DNA of 64,000 bases from Thiodiazotropha sp040791665 (lineage in GTDB: Bacteria; Pseudomonadota; Gammaproteobacteria; Chromatiales; Chromatiaceae): assembly GCA_040791665.1 (NCBI GenBank), contig JBFNNX010000010.1, positions 62,001-126,000 on the forward strand, given 5' to 3'. A program made the position numbers and the translations under genes. Shown here piece by piece: positions 52,346 through 61,978 of this stretch; the stretch's first letter is position 1; every line of letters begins with the position of its first letter. Below the pieces are notes generated by a model that saw only the letters and a list, made by a program, of their open reading frames with translations, had not been told where the DNA came from and ran no database searches.

Positions 52346-53650
52346 ATGAAACGACCCGAACTCCTTTCACCCGCGGGCACACTGAAGAACGCCCGCTATG
52401 CCTTTGCCTATGGCGCCGATGCCGTATATGCCGGTTTGCCCCGTTATAGCCTGCGGGTCAGGAACAATGACTTCCTGCAGGACAATCTGGCGATCGGCAT
52501 CGCCGATGCACACGGCCTGGGACGCCATTTCTACCTGGCCTGCAATGTGATGCCCCACAACGCCAAGCTGAAGACCTTCATCAAGGATCTGGAACCGGTG
52601 ATAGCCATGGGACCGGATGCCCTGATCATGTCCGATCCGGGATTGATCCTGATGGTCAGGGAGGCATGGCCGGAGATGCCGGTCCACCTTTCGGTGCAGG
52701 CCAACACGGTGAACGCGGGAGCGGTGCGATTCTGGCAGCGGCAGGGACTGAGCCGTGTAATCCTCTCCCGGGAGCTTTCCCTGGAGGAGGTGGAGGAGAT
52801 CAGGCAGACCGTCCCCGATATGGAGCTGGAGGTGTTTATCCACGGTGCGCTCTGTATTGCCTACTCTGGCCGTTGTCTGCTGTCGGGCTACTTCAACCAT
52901 CGGGATGCCAATCAGGGTACCTGTACAAACAGCTGCCGCTGGGATTACAAGATGTCGCAAGCGGTGGAGCCGCCAACCACCGGCACAGGCCCGGCGGGAG
53001 TTGCCCGGCACAGCGAAGCCGACCAGGTCTACTACATCGAGGAGAGAGGCAGGCCCGGCGAAGCGATGCCGATGTTCGAGGATGAGCACGGCACCTACAT
53101 CATGAACTCAAGAGACCTGCGCGCAGTTGAGCATGTGGCGCGTTTGGTGGCTATCGGGGTGGATTGCCTGAAAATAGAGGGCCGAACCAAGTCGCACTAC
53201 TATACCGCCCGCACCACCCAGGTCTACCGGCAGGCGATCGACGATGCTGTTGCCGGACGTCCGTTTCAGGTCGAACTGATGGCCGACCTGGAGAGCTTGG
53301 CCAACCGGGGTTATACCGATGGGTTCTATCAGCGTCATGAATCCCAGGAGCTGCAGAACTACCGCTACGGCAGTTCACAGACGGAAAGACAGCAGTTCGT
53401 GGGTGAAGTGACCGGTGTCGACAACGGCTCCGGTCTGATCGACCTGGATGTGAAGAACAAGATCCGCGTGGGGGACAGACTGGAACTGATGACGCCTTTA
53501 GGAAACCACAGTTTCGTATTAGAGCATATGGAGGATCAAAGCGGCAATGCCATGCAGGAAGCGCCAGGCGGTGGCTATCGGGTTCGTATGGAACTGCCTA
53601 CCCATGAGGTGGAGAACGCCTTGTTGTGCCGTTATCTTGATCCTGTATAG
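52346..53650 (+). CDS. trhP: TrhP/YegQ, U32-family tRNA hydroxylation protein
   Basis: A 434-residue U32 protein: MKRPELLSPAGTLKNARYAF at the start, ADAVYAGLPRYSLR, and the cysteine set in GALCIAYSGRCLLS, GTCTNSCRW and DCLKIEGRTKS. It matches E. coli YegQ/TrhP, which makes 5-hydroxyuridine at position 34 of several tRNAs with prephenate as a likely source. It is related to UbiU and UbiV elsewhere in this window, giving three U32 members here. Confidence 0.93.
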   Translation: MKRPELLSPAGTLKNARYAFAYGADAVYAGLPRYSLRVRNNDFLQDNLAIGIADAHGLGRHFYLACNVMPHNAKLKTFIKDLEPVIAMGPDALIMSDPGLILMVREAWPEMPVHLSVQANTVNAGAVRFWQRQGLSRVILSRELSLEEVEEIRQTVPDMELEVFIHGALCIAYSGRCLLSGYFNHRDANQGTCTNSCRWDYKMSQAVEPPTTGTGPAGVARHSEADQVYYIEERGRPGEAMPMFEDEHGTYIMNSRDLRAVEHVARLVAIGVDCLKIEGRTKSHYYTARTTQVYRQAIDDAVAGRPFQVELMADLESLANRGYTDGFYQRHESQELQNYRYGSSQTERQQFVGEVTGVDNGSGLIDLDVKNKIRVGDRLELMTPLGNHSFVLEHMEDQSGNAMQEAPGGGYRVRMELPTHEVENALLCRYLDPV

Positions 53651-53665
53651 CGACAAATTCCATTT

Positions 53666-54559
53666 ATGAGGGTAGGTCTTCGAGTATGCGTCAACACCCT
53701 GCAAGGCGCTCTGTTGGGAGTGCCCGCGCTGCTGAGGCTGTTCGATGAATATAAGATTCGCGCCAGTTTCTTTTTCGCCACCGGCGCGGATAAAAGCGGT
53801 CGTCGCATCGGTCGCATCCTGCAACCCTGGTATCGCGATCTCGATATCGCCTCACGACTCTACGGCATAGCGCTGCCGCCACCGGTTATTCACCGAAGGG
53901 CGGCGGAGGTCATGCGCGCCACGCTGGCGGCCGGCCATGAGACAGGCATCCTCTGTCATGACCGCTCCCGTTGGCTGGATGAGATCGCCCATGCGGACGA
54001 AACCTGGACCCGGCAGGAACTGGACAGGGCAATCGACGCCTACACAGACGTGTTCGGTGAAAAACCGACATGCATGGCAGCCGCGGGGTGGCAGATCAAT
54101 CCCCACCTGCTGGCGCTACAGCAGAGCAAGGGCTTTAGATTTGCGAGCGATGTCAGGGGCAGGACCATCTTCTATCCCCGCCTGCGGGGTGTGGAATCGA
54201 ACTGTCCCCAGATATCAACGACACTGCCGACCCTGAGCGAGTTGCTGGGCCAGGGTGGTGAAATCACAAATCTGAATGTGCATGAGTACCTCTATGCGGA
54301 GAGCCAACATATCCTGCCCCATGGTCATGTCTACGCTTGTGACGCGGAGATGGAGGGTATCTCCCATTTGTCGTTGATGGAGAAACTGGTTGTGATGTGG
54401 AAAGGCATGCAGGGGGGCATTCAACCCCTGGGACAACTTATCGAGGAAAAGGATTTGCCCCTGCTGCCAATACACCAGGTGGGTTGGGCGTCGGAACAGA
54501 GTGGCAACATATATTATGCAACTCAGAGCATGGAGTTGAAGGGATCCGCAGAAGGGTAG
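53666..54559 (+). CDS. ArnD-like polysaccharide deacetylase homologue without active-site residues
   Basis: A 297-residue protein aligning along its length with ArnD, the deformylase of the L-Ara4N lipid A pathway (VGLRVCVNTLQG, RASFFFATGADKSGRR, MAAAGWQIN, FASDVRGR, TLPTLSELLG). The metal and catalytic residues are gone. ArnD's IDVDT is VCVNT (Cys8, Asn10), its LHAWDHHAW is ILCHDRSRW (Leu96, Arg100) and its IHAEVEG is CDAEMEG. No other arn gene is present. It is either a pseudoenzyme that binds lipid-linked sugars or an enzyme with altered chemistry. It starts 15 bases after trhP. Confidence 0.8.
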   Translation: MRVGLRVCVNTLQGALLGVPALLRLFDEYKIRASFFFATGADKSGRRIGRILQPWYRDLDIASRLYGIALPPPVIHRRAAEVMRATLAAGHETGILCHDRSRWLDEIAHADETWTRQELDRAIDAYTDVFGEKPTCMAAAGWQINPHLLALQQSKGFRFASDVRGRTIFYPRLRGVESNCPQISTTLPTLSELLGQGGEITNLNVHEYLYAESQHILPHGHVYACDAEMEGISHLSLMEKLVVMWKGMQGGIQPLGQLIEEKDLPLLPIHQVGWASEQSGNIYYATQSMELKGSAEG

Positions 54560-54631
54560 ATCCATTCGGATTGATTTTGATCTACTAATCCCGTCACAAC
54601 GGTAGTTCTATCCATCAAATAAACTACCTTA

Positions 54632-55222
54632 ATGAACACAGATAAGAGCTCGGTATTGGAAACGGACAGACTGATACTCCGCCAGTGGCGAGATGAAGAT
54701 TATCTACCGTTCGCACGGATCAATGCGGACCCCCGGGTAATGGAATTCTTTCCCCAGCCCCTATCGCAGGTTGAGAGCGATGATCTGGCAAAGAGATGTC
54801 GTGATTTGATCGCTCGGAGAGGCTGGGGTTTTTGGGCTGTCGAGTTAAAAGGGCGTAGTGACTTTATCGGCATTGTCGGTCTCAACGAACCACAACATCG
54901 TTTGCCATGTTCGCCCTGTATCGAGATCGGATGGCGGCTCTCATTTGGGCATTGGGGCAAAGGTTATGCCACCGAAGCTGGAACCACGGCATTGCGCTGT
55001 GCCTTTGAAGAATTGAATCTGGATGAGGTAGTGGCCTTTACCACATTGATGAACAGACGATCCAGAGAAGTGATGAGGCGGCTTGGTATGGCCAATACGA
55101 ACCGAGACTTCATTCATCCGGCATTGACGCCTGGCCATCCTCTATCAATGCATGTGTTGTATTCTATCTCCAGGAGCGGATGGAATGAGAGAGAAGAAAT
55201 AAAGCGTGAAAGTACCCCGTAA
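54632..55222 (+). CDS. GNAT-family N-acetyltransferase, RimJ/RimL type
   Basis: A 196-residue acetyltransferase. LETDRLILRQWRDEDY is the typical RimJ/RimL start, and acetyl-CoA binding is in WGKGYATEAGTTALRCAF (about 109-126). It probably acetylates a small molecule or a protein N-terminus; the substrate is unknown. It overlaps the next gene's GTG start by 17 bases. Confidence 0.88.
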   Translation: MNTDKSSVLETDRLILRQWRDEDYLPFARINADPRVMEFFPQPLSQVESDDLAKRCRDLIARRGWGFWAVELKGRSDFIGIVGLNEPQHRLPCSPCIEIGWRLSFGHWGKGYATEAGTTALRCAFEELNLDEVVAFTTLMNRRSREVMRRLGMANTNRDFIHPALTPGHPLSMHVLYSISRSGWNEREEIKRESTP

Positions 55223-55595
55223 TAAAAAGGAGTTCATGGCATGGCCGCCGATGGGGGCGGGGGTTGCATCGATTCTGGGCATGACTCTGATAGATGCACT
55301 TGCTGTATTCCATAAGACAATCCTGACCATCGAAGGTGAAACCATCCTGGTGGGCTATCTTTTCCCTGTCTGCATGGGTGTTGGAATAGCCATACGTCTC
55401 GAGGTTAGAGATTGGCTCGGATTCGGTTGGCTTGCATTTATCTTCTATCTTGGTGGTCTGCTGGTAAAGTTAATCTCCATAGAGGAAGTGATGGGACACA
55501 TCTATACGGTCCTGATAAGTTGCGCAATCATGTTTACGGCACAATCACTCTTCCTCTACATCAAACGACGACTGCAAAGCATTCACCTGTCTTAA
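55206..55595 (+). CDS. Small membrane protein, unknown
   Basis: A 129-residue hydrophobic protein with four likely membrane helices (about 14-35, 44-62, 70-90, 97-116), short charged ends and no motif I recognise. GTG 55206 is used. An ATG at 55236 is an alternative, with AAGGAG close before it but with too short a spacing. It overlaps the acetyltransferase gene, so the two are probably cotranscribed. Confidence 0.6.
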   Translation: MKVPRNKKEFMAWPPMGAGVASILGMTLIDALAVFHKTILTIEGETILVGYLFPVCMGVGIAIRLEVRDWLGFGWLAFIFYLGGLLVKLISIEEVMGHIYTVLISCAIMFTAQSLFLYIKRRLQSIHLS

Positions 55596-55699
55596 GCAGG
55601 CTTGCAGATTACGGCTTGCTACCCTCCTGGGTTTATGATTCTGCTTTATCAGCTACTATAGATTAAAAAATAGAATCCGCTACTCGATGAGGATATGTG

Positions 55700-56128
55700 A
55701 TGCCAGAAAATAGGGTTACCGGCAGCTGTCTATGTGGCGAGGTCAGCTATGCCGTCAAGGGCAATCTGGGAATATTTCAGTACTGCAACTGTTCCCGTTG
55801 CCGAAAGTTCACCGGCAGCGCTTTTTCATCCAATCTGTTGGTTGCGCCGGATGATTTCGAATGGTTGAAGGGAGAGGATTCAATCGGTAGGTATGAGCTG
55901 GCGGAAGCCAAGCACTTCGCCACATGTTTTTGCAAGAAATGCGGTTCCTCACTGCCCTGGCTTGCACAATCCGGGAAGACAGTTGTCGTGCCGGCAGGGA
56001 CTCTTGACAGTGATCCACAAATCAAGCCGATACAGAATATCTATTGCGCCTCCCGGGCGGTCTGGTACCAGGATCCGGGTGAACTGCCCTCCTATGATGA
56101 ATTGCCGATTAAAAAAAATAGGACGTAA
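55700..56128 (+). CDS. GFA family zinc protein (glutathione-dependent formaldehyde-activating fold)
   Basis: A 142-residue Mss4-like protein with zinc-binding cysteines in GSCLCGEVSY, CNCSRCRKFTGSAF and FCKKCGSSLPW. Family members are linked to formaldehyde-glutathione binding, but many have no known substrate. It is a single gene with its own start, ATG 55700 (a GTG three bases earlier is also open). Confidence 0.88.
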   Translation: MPENRVTGSCLCGEVSYAVKGNLGIFQYCNCSRCRKFTGSAFSSNLLVAPDDFEWLKGEDSIGRYELAEAKHFATCFCKKCGSSLPWLAQSGKTVVVPAGTLDSDPQIKPIQNIYCASRAVWYQDPGELPSYDELPIKKNRT

Positions 56129-56325
56129 AGATCGTATTAACCACCACAAATACCAGCGGGATAATCGAATGTTGTAAATAATGGGTATTCGGCTATATAA
56201 CAGGATGAGCGAACTAGATTGGTCTTTTGATTTAGTCAAAAGGATTCTAAATCAAAAAGCAACTGAGCAATTTTGTATATTTTTTAGTTGCCGGGAAACT
56301 CATTCCTGATTTAGGGTCTTTTGTT

Positions 56326-58636
56326 ATGTTTCGAAGCTCGCTATGGCGGCTCTATCTCTTTCTTGTCTGCTGCTCCGTCGTGCTTATCTCCAGCATGGGG
56401 CAATACGTATGGTCAGACGTTAAAAACGCAGAGCTGAGAGAGCTTAACTATCTGCATAGGTTGATTTCACGATCGGCCCACGATCAATTACGCCTGCAGG
56501 CGGCAATGTTGAAAATACTCAGCCGCCGGTTAATCGATATCGGACTATTTGACGATATAAAGAGATCCAAAACGATCATGGATGAGATATTGCAGGATAA
56601 TCCGGTTTTTATCGCATATGGATTGGCCACCTTGGATGGTGAGCTGGTCATTACCTCCTCTAACCTCAATCCCGATAATCTTCCCAACATACTCGAAAAT
56701 CCAAAATCCAGGGACAGCTTTTTGCATACTTTGGAAAGAGACAACCTGACGCTTGGCAGGACATATTACTATCAGCCTCTTAGGGAATGGATTATTCCGC
56801 TCCGCTATGCGATCCGTGACGAGCAAGACAGGCCGGTAGGTGTTATATCAACTGCAATAACCATTGATGGGGATTTCAATCCTTGGAGGATGATGGATCC
56901 AGATGATGATACGTATGTGGTGGTGACAAAAAATGCCACTTCCGATGACGGCTTTTATACGCAGTACTCCGATCCATCACTATATCCTATAGGAAATGAG
57001 GAATTATATGATGTTGCATATCCCGAAGGGGCGATAAAAGAAATCAAGAGGAATATTGTTGGGCAGTCGGGTATGGATATTGAAACTTTTATGCGGAGCG
57101 AGGAGATAGTTCAATACGAATTTTACGATCCAATAATTGGCCAATTGTTAATCGACTCGGCGGCCTATGACAATGAATTCGAAATATTTACATCCGTTTC
57201 TAGAAAGTACTCATCGATCGTAGAAAAGTTCAAAGCAACATTCCTCAAATACGTCTTTCTGTTTTTTCTTTTTAATCTGGTTCTCTATTATATCGTTCGA
57301 TATATCGACAAGATTCAGGCTGAGTCAAAAAAGGTTTTGGAATTCCAGGCATGTCACGATCAGCTGACCTCGCTGCCGAATCGTTACTATCTTGAGATGT
57401 TTTTCGCTTCATGGCAAAAAAAAATTGGTGATAGATATTCAGTGTTATATTTGGACTTGGACAATTTTAAGATCATAAATGATCGGTATGGTCATAGCGT
57501 AGGCGATAAAATCCTAACTGCGCTGGCCAGGAGATTGTTATCTTACACTCCGCAAGATGCAATGATGATTCGTCAGGGAGGGGATGAATTTATATTTCTG
57601 ATGCCTTACTTCGATACAAAAAAACTGCACCAATTCGTGGAAACGATTTCTCTCAGGTTAAAAGAGAAAATCAGAGTCGATACATTGGAATTCTCTCTTA
57701 ATGGGAGCATCGGTATAGCGGTTTCCGATAAAAGTGGCCATGTATTGGATGAACTCTTACGCAAAGCCGATTTAGCCATGTATGAAGCCAAGCGATCTCA
57801 TGAAAACTATGTTTTCTATTCAGACAGGCTGCAGGAGATCAGCAATGAGCGTGCGCAGATTGAGGAAGCTTTGCAAAATGCCCTGGAATACAAAGAAATG
57901 TACATGGTATACCAGCCTCAAATAGACGCAGAAAGCGGGCATGTGATTGGTGTCGAAGCACTGATTCGCTGGGTACACCCAACGCTTGGTGTAGTGCCGC
58001 CCCATAAATTTATTTCCGTCGCAGAATCAACCGGACAGATAAATCCTATTGGGGACTATGTTATTGATACGGTTTTTCGAGAATTTAAAGAGATCCAGTC
58101 AATATGGCAATCACTAAGGGTTTCAATAAATGTTTCAGTGAAACAGCTCCTACGAAACGATTTTCACAGCTATTTGAATAGCAAGTCGGCCGAATATGGC
58201 ATTTCCCCATCCAGGTTGGTTGTTGAAATTACTGAAAGCCTTTTTATTGAAGATTTTGACCAGATTCAAACCCTGCTGACACAAATCAGGAATGATGGCT
58301 ATACAATTGCACTCGATGATTTTGGAACCGGTTACTCTTCATTGAGTGTACTGCGAAGGCTGCCTATTGACGTGGTTAAAATAGACAAGAGTTTTATCCA
58401 TGACATACTGACTGATAGTCATGACATTGCCCTGGTCAAAAGTATTATCGGTATAGGTAAAAGCCTCAATATTCCAACCTTGGCAGAAGGCGTGGAAGAA
58501 CTTGAACAGGTTGTATTGTTGTGATCTCTTTCAGGGATTTTTTTTCGCCAAGCCGATGAACATGCAAAGCCTGCATAGCTTTTTGGTTAATTATACACCG
58601 CAGAAATATCTTAAGAGTAAAGATATGATGGTTTGA
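56326..58636 (+). pseudogene. GGDEF-EAL membrane protein with frameshifted EAL end
   Basis: The frame to 58524 encodes 732 residues: TM1 (about 8-26), a periplasmic sensor domain (27-300, Cache-like), TM2 (about 306-326), GGDEF (about 340-500, intact GGDEF in RQGGDEFIF) and EAL (about 515-732; VEALIRWVHP, TESLFIEDF, DDFGTGYSSLSVL, KIDKSFI). It stops at EQVVLL, where EAL domains continue. In another frame from 58520 the end resumes as CDLFQGFFFAKPMN and runs to a stop at 58634. About four residues are missing at the joint, so an 11-base deletion rather than a one-base error is likely. Diguanylate cyclase activity may survive; phosphodiesterase activity is doubtful. Confidence 0.85.
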
Positions 58637-58854
58637 CGGTATATATTGCAAGTTTAAAACATCTGGAATTCATCCGGCCAGCAGTACTAACACCAAGCAT
58701 TTCAACTGTTAATAATCACAATAAATACTGAAGGTTGATAAAATCACCTCGGTTCAGCATGCCTATTATTTTTGATGAAGATTTTAGGATATATAAAACT
58801 TCAAATTACTATGTGCAGGCTGTGAGCCATATTTTTGGCCCTGCGATTCGCGAT
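58637..58854. other. AT-rich gap, nothing recognised
   Basis: About 218 bases between the EAL remnant and the end of nadE. There is no gene, hairpin with T-run or RNA signature visible. It lies between convergent transcription units. Confidence 0.4.
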
Positions 58855-59850
58855 CTATAAATCCAACTCGGGCATTGCCTCGATCAAATAGGGCTTCGCA
58901 TGCAGATAGTGGGTGGTTTTGCGCTTGTTTTCGACGTCCCGATAAACAAACTTCGCCTGCTCTTCCGTGATGCCGAGCATCTCTGCCAACTCGTTGGCGG
59001 GGGCGCCGATGTTGTGGGCCCACAATGCCTTGTCCATCTCCTGATAGGGAAGGGCGAAGTAGAACTCGTCCTGCCCCTGGGGCAGGCTGTAGGTGTCGGT
59101 GGTCGGTGTCGCATTGCAGATTGAATCGGGCAGGCCGAGGTGTTTCGCCAGTGCGTAGACCTGGGTCTTGTAGAGATGGGCGATCGGTTTCAGGTCTGCG
59201 GAACCATCACCGTTTTTCACGAAGAAGCCCTGGTCGTATTCTAGCCGGTTGGGTGTACCGATTACTGCATAGTTCAAACGGTCCGCATGGTAATACTCGA
59301 TGGTCTTTCGAATGCGCTGTTTATAGTTTGTCGCAGCAACAATTTTCAGGTACTCCTTGAGATCGAGACGTTTCTCGAACTGCTGACCCTGCGGGTTCTG
59401 CACCACCAGAGAGAAGTGGTTGACCTGTCCGTCGAGTCCTCCTTTGATGACGATCTTGTTTTTCCAGCCGTCAGAATACTCCGGAAATGTTTTGACGATG
59501 GCCTCGTCACGGGCCTCGTAACAACCGATGGCCTCCAGGGTCGTGGCGATATTGTGGGTGGCATGATCGACGCCCAGGTGCGCTATCAACTGGCTGCCGC
59601 GGGATTGGGTGTCCTGGGCCGAATCGACTTCGGGCAGTTGAATGAAAAAGGCCTTTTTAGGACCAAAGGCCTTGACCGCGAGGGCTGCTGATACAGAGCT
59701 GTCGATCCCTCCTGACACTGCGACAACAACGCCCCGTCGACGCAGCTTGGTACGCATGATATCCCGCATGGATTCACAAATTCTTTCGACCTCTTTGTCA
59801 CGGTCGAAATTGAGAATTTCAGTTTCGTACCGTTCTGCTAATGCTTGCAT
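58855..59850 (-). CDS. nadE: NAD synthase-like amidating enzyme
   Basis: A 331-residue adenine-nucleotide alpha-hydrolase of the NadE family. The PP-loop is VVAVSGGIDSS (about 41-51) and the C-terminal part keeps GQDEFYFALPY and a NadE-type end. It has no glutaminase domain, so ammonia would come from elsewhere. It is longer than ammonia-dependent NadE of E. coli (275). Its place behind asnB, acyl carrier protein and acyl ligase genes suggests that it adenylates and amidates a pathway intermediate rather than making NAD, but ordinary NAD synthase remains possible. Confidence 0.8.
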   Translation of the reverse strand: MQALAERYETEILNFDRDKEVERICESMRDIMRTKLRRRGVVVAVSGGIDSSVSAALAVKAFGPKKAFFIQLPEVDSAQDTQSRGSQLIAHLGVDHATHNIATTLEAIGCYEARDEAIVKTFPEYSDGWKNKIVIKGGLDGQVNHFSLVVQNPQGQQFEKRLDLKEYLKIVAATNYKQRIRKTIEYYHADRLNYAVIGTPNRLEYDQGFFVKNGDGSADLKPIAHLYKTQVYALAKHLGLPDSICNATPTTDTYSLPQGQDEFYFALPYQEMDKALWAHNIGAPANELAEMLGITEEQAKFVYRDVENKRKTTHYLHAKPYLIEAMPELDL

Positions 59851-59965
59851 TCTTTTTCTCCGGATAGATTCTGCTCGTTTTTATAAATAGGCTGAGTAGC
59901 ACCCGAATGGATGCGACAAATCACAAATTATAATCCCGCTTTGGCACGAAAAAACTAAGAAGCCG

Positions 59966-61486
59966 TTATTTCAACATAAACCTCTTTATCTTGCCTGAAG
60001 CCGTTTTCGGTAGCTCCTCTATGAATTCTATGGTTTTCGGGATTTTGTAGATAGCCAGATTGTTCTTACAATGGCGCTGAATATTTCGCTGCTTCAATTC
60101 ACTCCCTTTTTTCGGTACCACATAGGCTTTGATGATCTCTCCAAGCAACTCATCAGGACTGCCGATTACAGCCACTTCGTGAACATCTTCCAGTTCCAGG
60201 ATCACCTCTTCGATCTCCTTGGGGCTGATGCGGTTGGCACCGCTCTTGATCATATCGGATGAGCGCCCGTCGATATAGAGATAGCCGTCGGCGTCGGTAT
60301 GCGCCAGGTCGCCGGTATACAGCCAGCCGTCCTTGAGGACTTGGTCGGTCCTCTCTTTGTCCTTCCAATATCCCTGCATGATGTTCTCGCCGCTGGCACA
60401 GATTTCGCCTGTCTCACCGGGTGCGGCGACCTCACCTGACTTGTTCCTGACTTCAATAGTTGTATTTGGAATGGCGAAACCGATCGAACCCCGTTTTTTC
60501 TCCAGCATGCCGGGTGGGAGGTAGGTGAGGCGTGCACTGGCCTCGGTCTGCCCATACATGATGAATAGCTCGGTATGGGGCAGGGCAGTTCTCAGTCTGT
60601 CAGCCAGTGCGGGTGCCAAGGGCCCCCCGGCCTGTGTGATATAGCGGAGTTTTGATAGGTCGTAATCACCGATGTTCACCCTGCTGAGCAGCAACGCGAA
60701 GGTCGAGGGTACGCCGGAAAAACCGCTCACTGCCTCCTCTGACATCTTCTCCATGACGCGATGGGGATAGAGTAGGCTGTTCTCCAGGATCATTGACCCT
60801 CCAATCGCAAGGTGGGTATGCAGAATGGAGTTGCCATAGGAGTAGTAGAAGGGCAGCACATTGAGAATGCTGTCATCGGCTCTTAGATCAAGATAGGCCA
60901 GGATAGATTCGATGTTAGCGCAGAGATTGCCATGGCTGAGGGTAACGCCCTTGGGATTACCGGTGGTGCCAGAAGTATAGATGATCGAGGCCAGATCCGA
61001 CCGCTTCGGCATCCTCATCTGATTGGCCGGTTGCATGTCGATTATCCGCTGCCAATCCACGATGTTATTGTATTTCTCTCCGTCCTCCTCACGGCCAACA
61101 TCGATCAGTGTGAACTCTCCGCCCGCCTCGCATACTGCTTTGTATTCCGGGTGATGCCGGTCCATGAACAGCCACTTGGCATCGGAGTGGGTAATCCAGT
61201 TGATGATATCCTTGGCCTTCGCCTGGGTGTTGAGCGCAACGGTGACCCCGCCCGCAGACCAGATGCCGTAGAATATACCGGCATATTCCGCCGAGTTGGC
61301 GACCGCCATGGCGACCCGATCACCCTTCTGCAGCCCCGACGACATCAGGTAGTGACTGACTTTTCCGACGAGATCGGATAGCGCCTGGTATGAGACCCGC
61401 CGTGTGCTGTGCGCAATGGCGAGTGAGTCAGGATGCTGTGCAGCACTCTCTCTGAAGCGATCGACCAGGGTAACCTGCGATGGCAT
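59966..61486 (-). CDS. Acyl-CoA/acyl-ACP ligase (AMP-forming)
   Basis: A 506-residue ANL-family adenylating enzyme. The AMP-binding motif is IIYTSGTTGNPKGVTLSHGN, A5 is MYGQTEASARL, A7/A8 is YTGDLAHTDADGYLYIDGR, and the catalytic Lys near the C-terminus is in TASGKIKRF. It resembles ligases of polysaccharide and exosortase-linked clusters. It would activate a fatty or hydroxy acid and load the adjacent carrier protein. The ATG at 61486 (MPSQVTLV) is four bases after the carrier stop; an earlier frame opening at 61588 overlaps the carrier gene. Confidence 0.87.
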   Translation of the reverse strand: MPSQVTLVDRFRESAAQHPDSLAIAHSTRRVSYQALSDLVGKVSHYLMSSGLQKGDRVAMAVANSAEYAGIFYGIWSAGGVTVALNTQAKAKDIINWITHSDAKWLFMDRHHPEYKAVCEAGGEFTLIDVGREEDGEKYNNIVDWQRIIDMQPANQMRMPKRSDLASIIYTSGTTGNPKGVTLSHGNLCANIESILAYLDLRADDSILNVLPFYYSYGNSILHTHLAIGGSMILENSLLYPHRVMEKMSEEAVSGFSGVPSTFALLLSRVNIGDYDLSKLRYITQAGGPLAPALADRLRTALPHTELFIMYGQTEASARLTYLPPGMLEKKRGSIGFAIPNTTIEVRNKSGEVAAPGETGEICASGENIMQGYWKDKERTDQVLKDGWLYTGDLAHTDADGYLYIDGRSSDMIKSGANRISPKEIEEVILELEDVHEVAVIGSPDELLGEIIKAYVVPKKGSELKQRNIQRHCKNNLAIYKIPKTIEFIEELPKTASGKIKRFMLK

Positions 61487-61490
61487 CACG

Positions 61491-61736
61491 TCACTGCCTT
61501 TTTCTTCCGATAAAAGAGACGATGTTGTTAACGGAATCGAGATTTTCCGGCACCATTTCGGTGTCTTCAACCTTGATTCCGAATTCATCTTCCAAAAAAT
61601 AGATGACTTCCAAGATGCCGGTTGAATCCAAGATACCCTTGTCCAGGAAGGAGTCCGCGCTGTCTAATGCGGATTGGTCCTCGGTAAACAGGTAATTTTC
61701 AAGTATATAGTTTCTGATTGTTGCTTCTGTTGACAT
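61491..61736 (-). CDS. Acyl carrier protein of the ligase cluster
   Basis: An 81-residue acidic four-helix carrier protein. The phosphopantetheine site is Ser in GILDSTGILEVI (DST in place of the common DSL). It starts at ATG 61736 (MSTEATIRNYI). It would carry the acyl group activated by the next gene's product. It is not the fatty-acid synthesis AcpP, because there are no fab neighbours and the sequence is divergent. Confidence 0.88.
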   Translation of the reverse strand: MSTEATIRNYILENYLFTEDQSALDSADSFLDKGILDSTGILEVIYFLEDEFGIKVEDTEMVPENLDSVNNIVSFIGRKRQ

Positions 61737-61978
61737 GAAATTTCCCAAATGTTCTGACAGTTTGATACTGAGACTAATGCTCGCCATACAGTATGTCGAC
61801 TGAGCTGAGAACTTGTTTAGCCCACGGGGCAATATTGTAAATCGGCAAGTTTAAATGAAACAGGTAATTTTTCACTCACATTTATGCACAGACCCGGCTA
61901 CTCCATATCCTAGCGGTCGATGATACATATCTATTCAACTGGGTTGATGTGAAATAGTGTTAACAGGTCCTATCAAGA

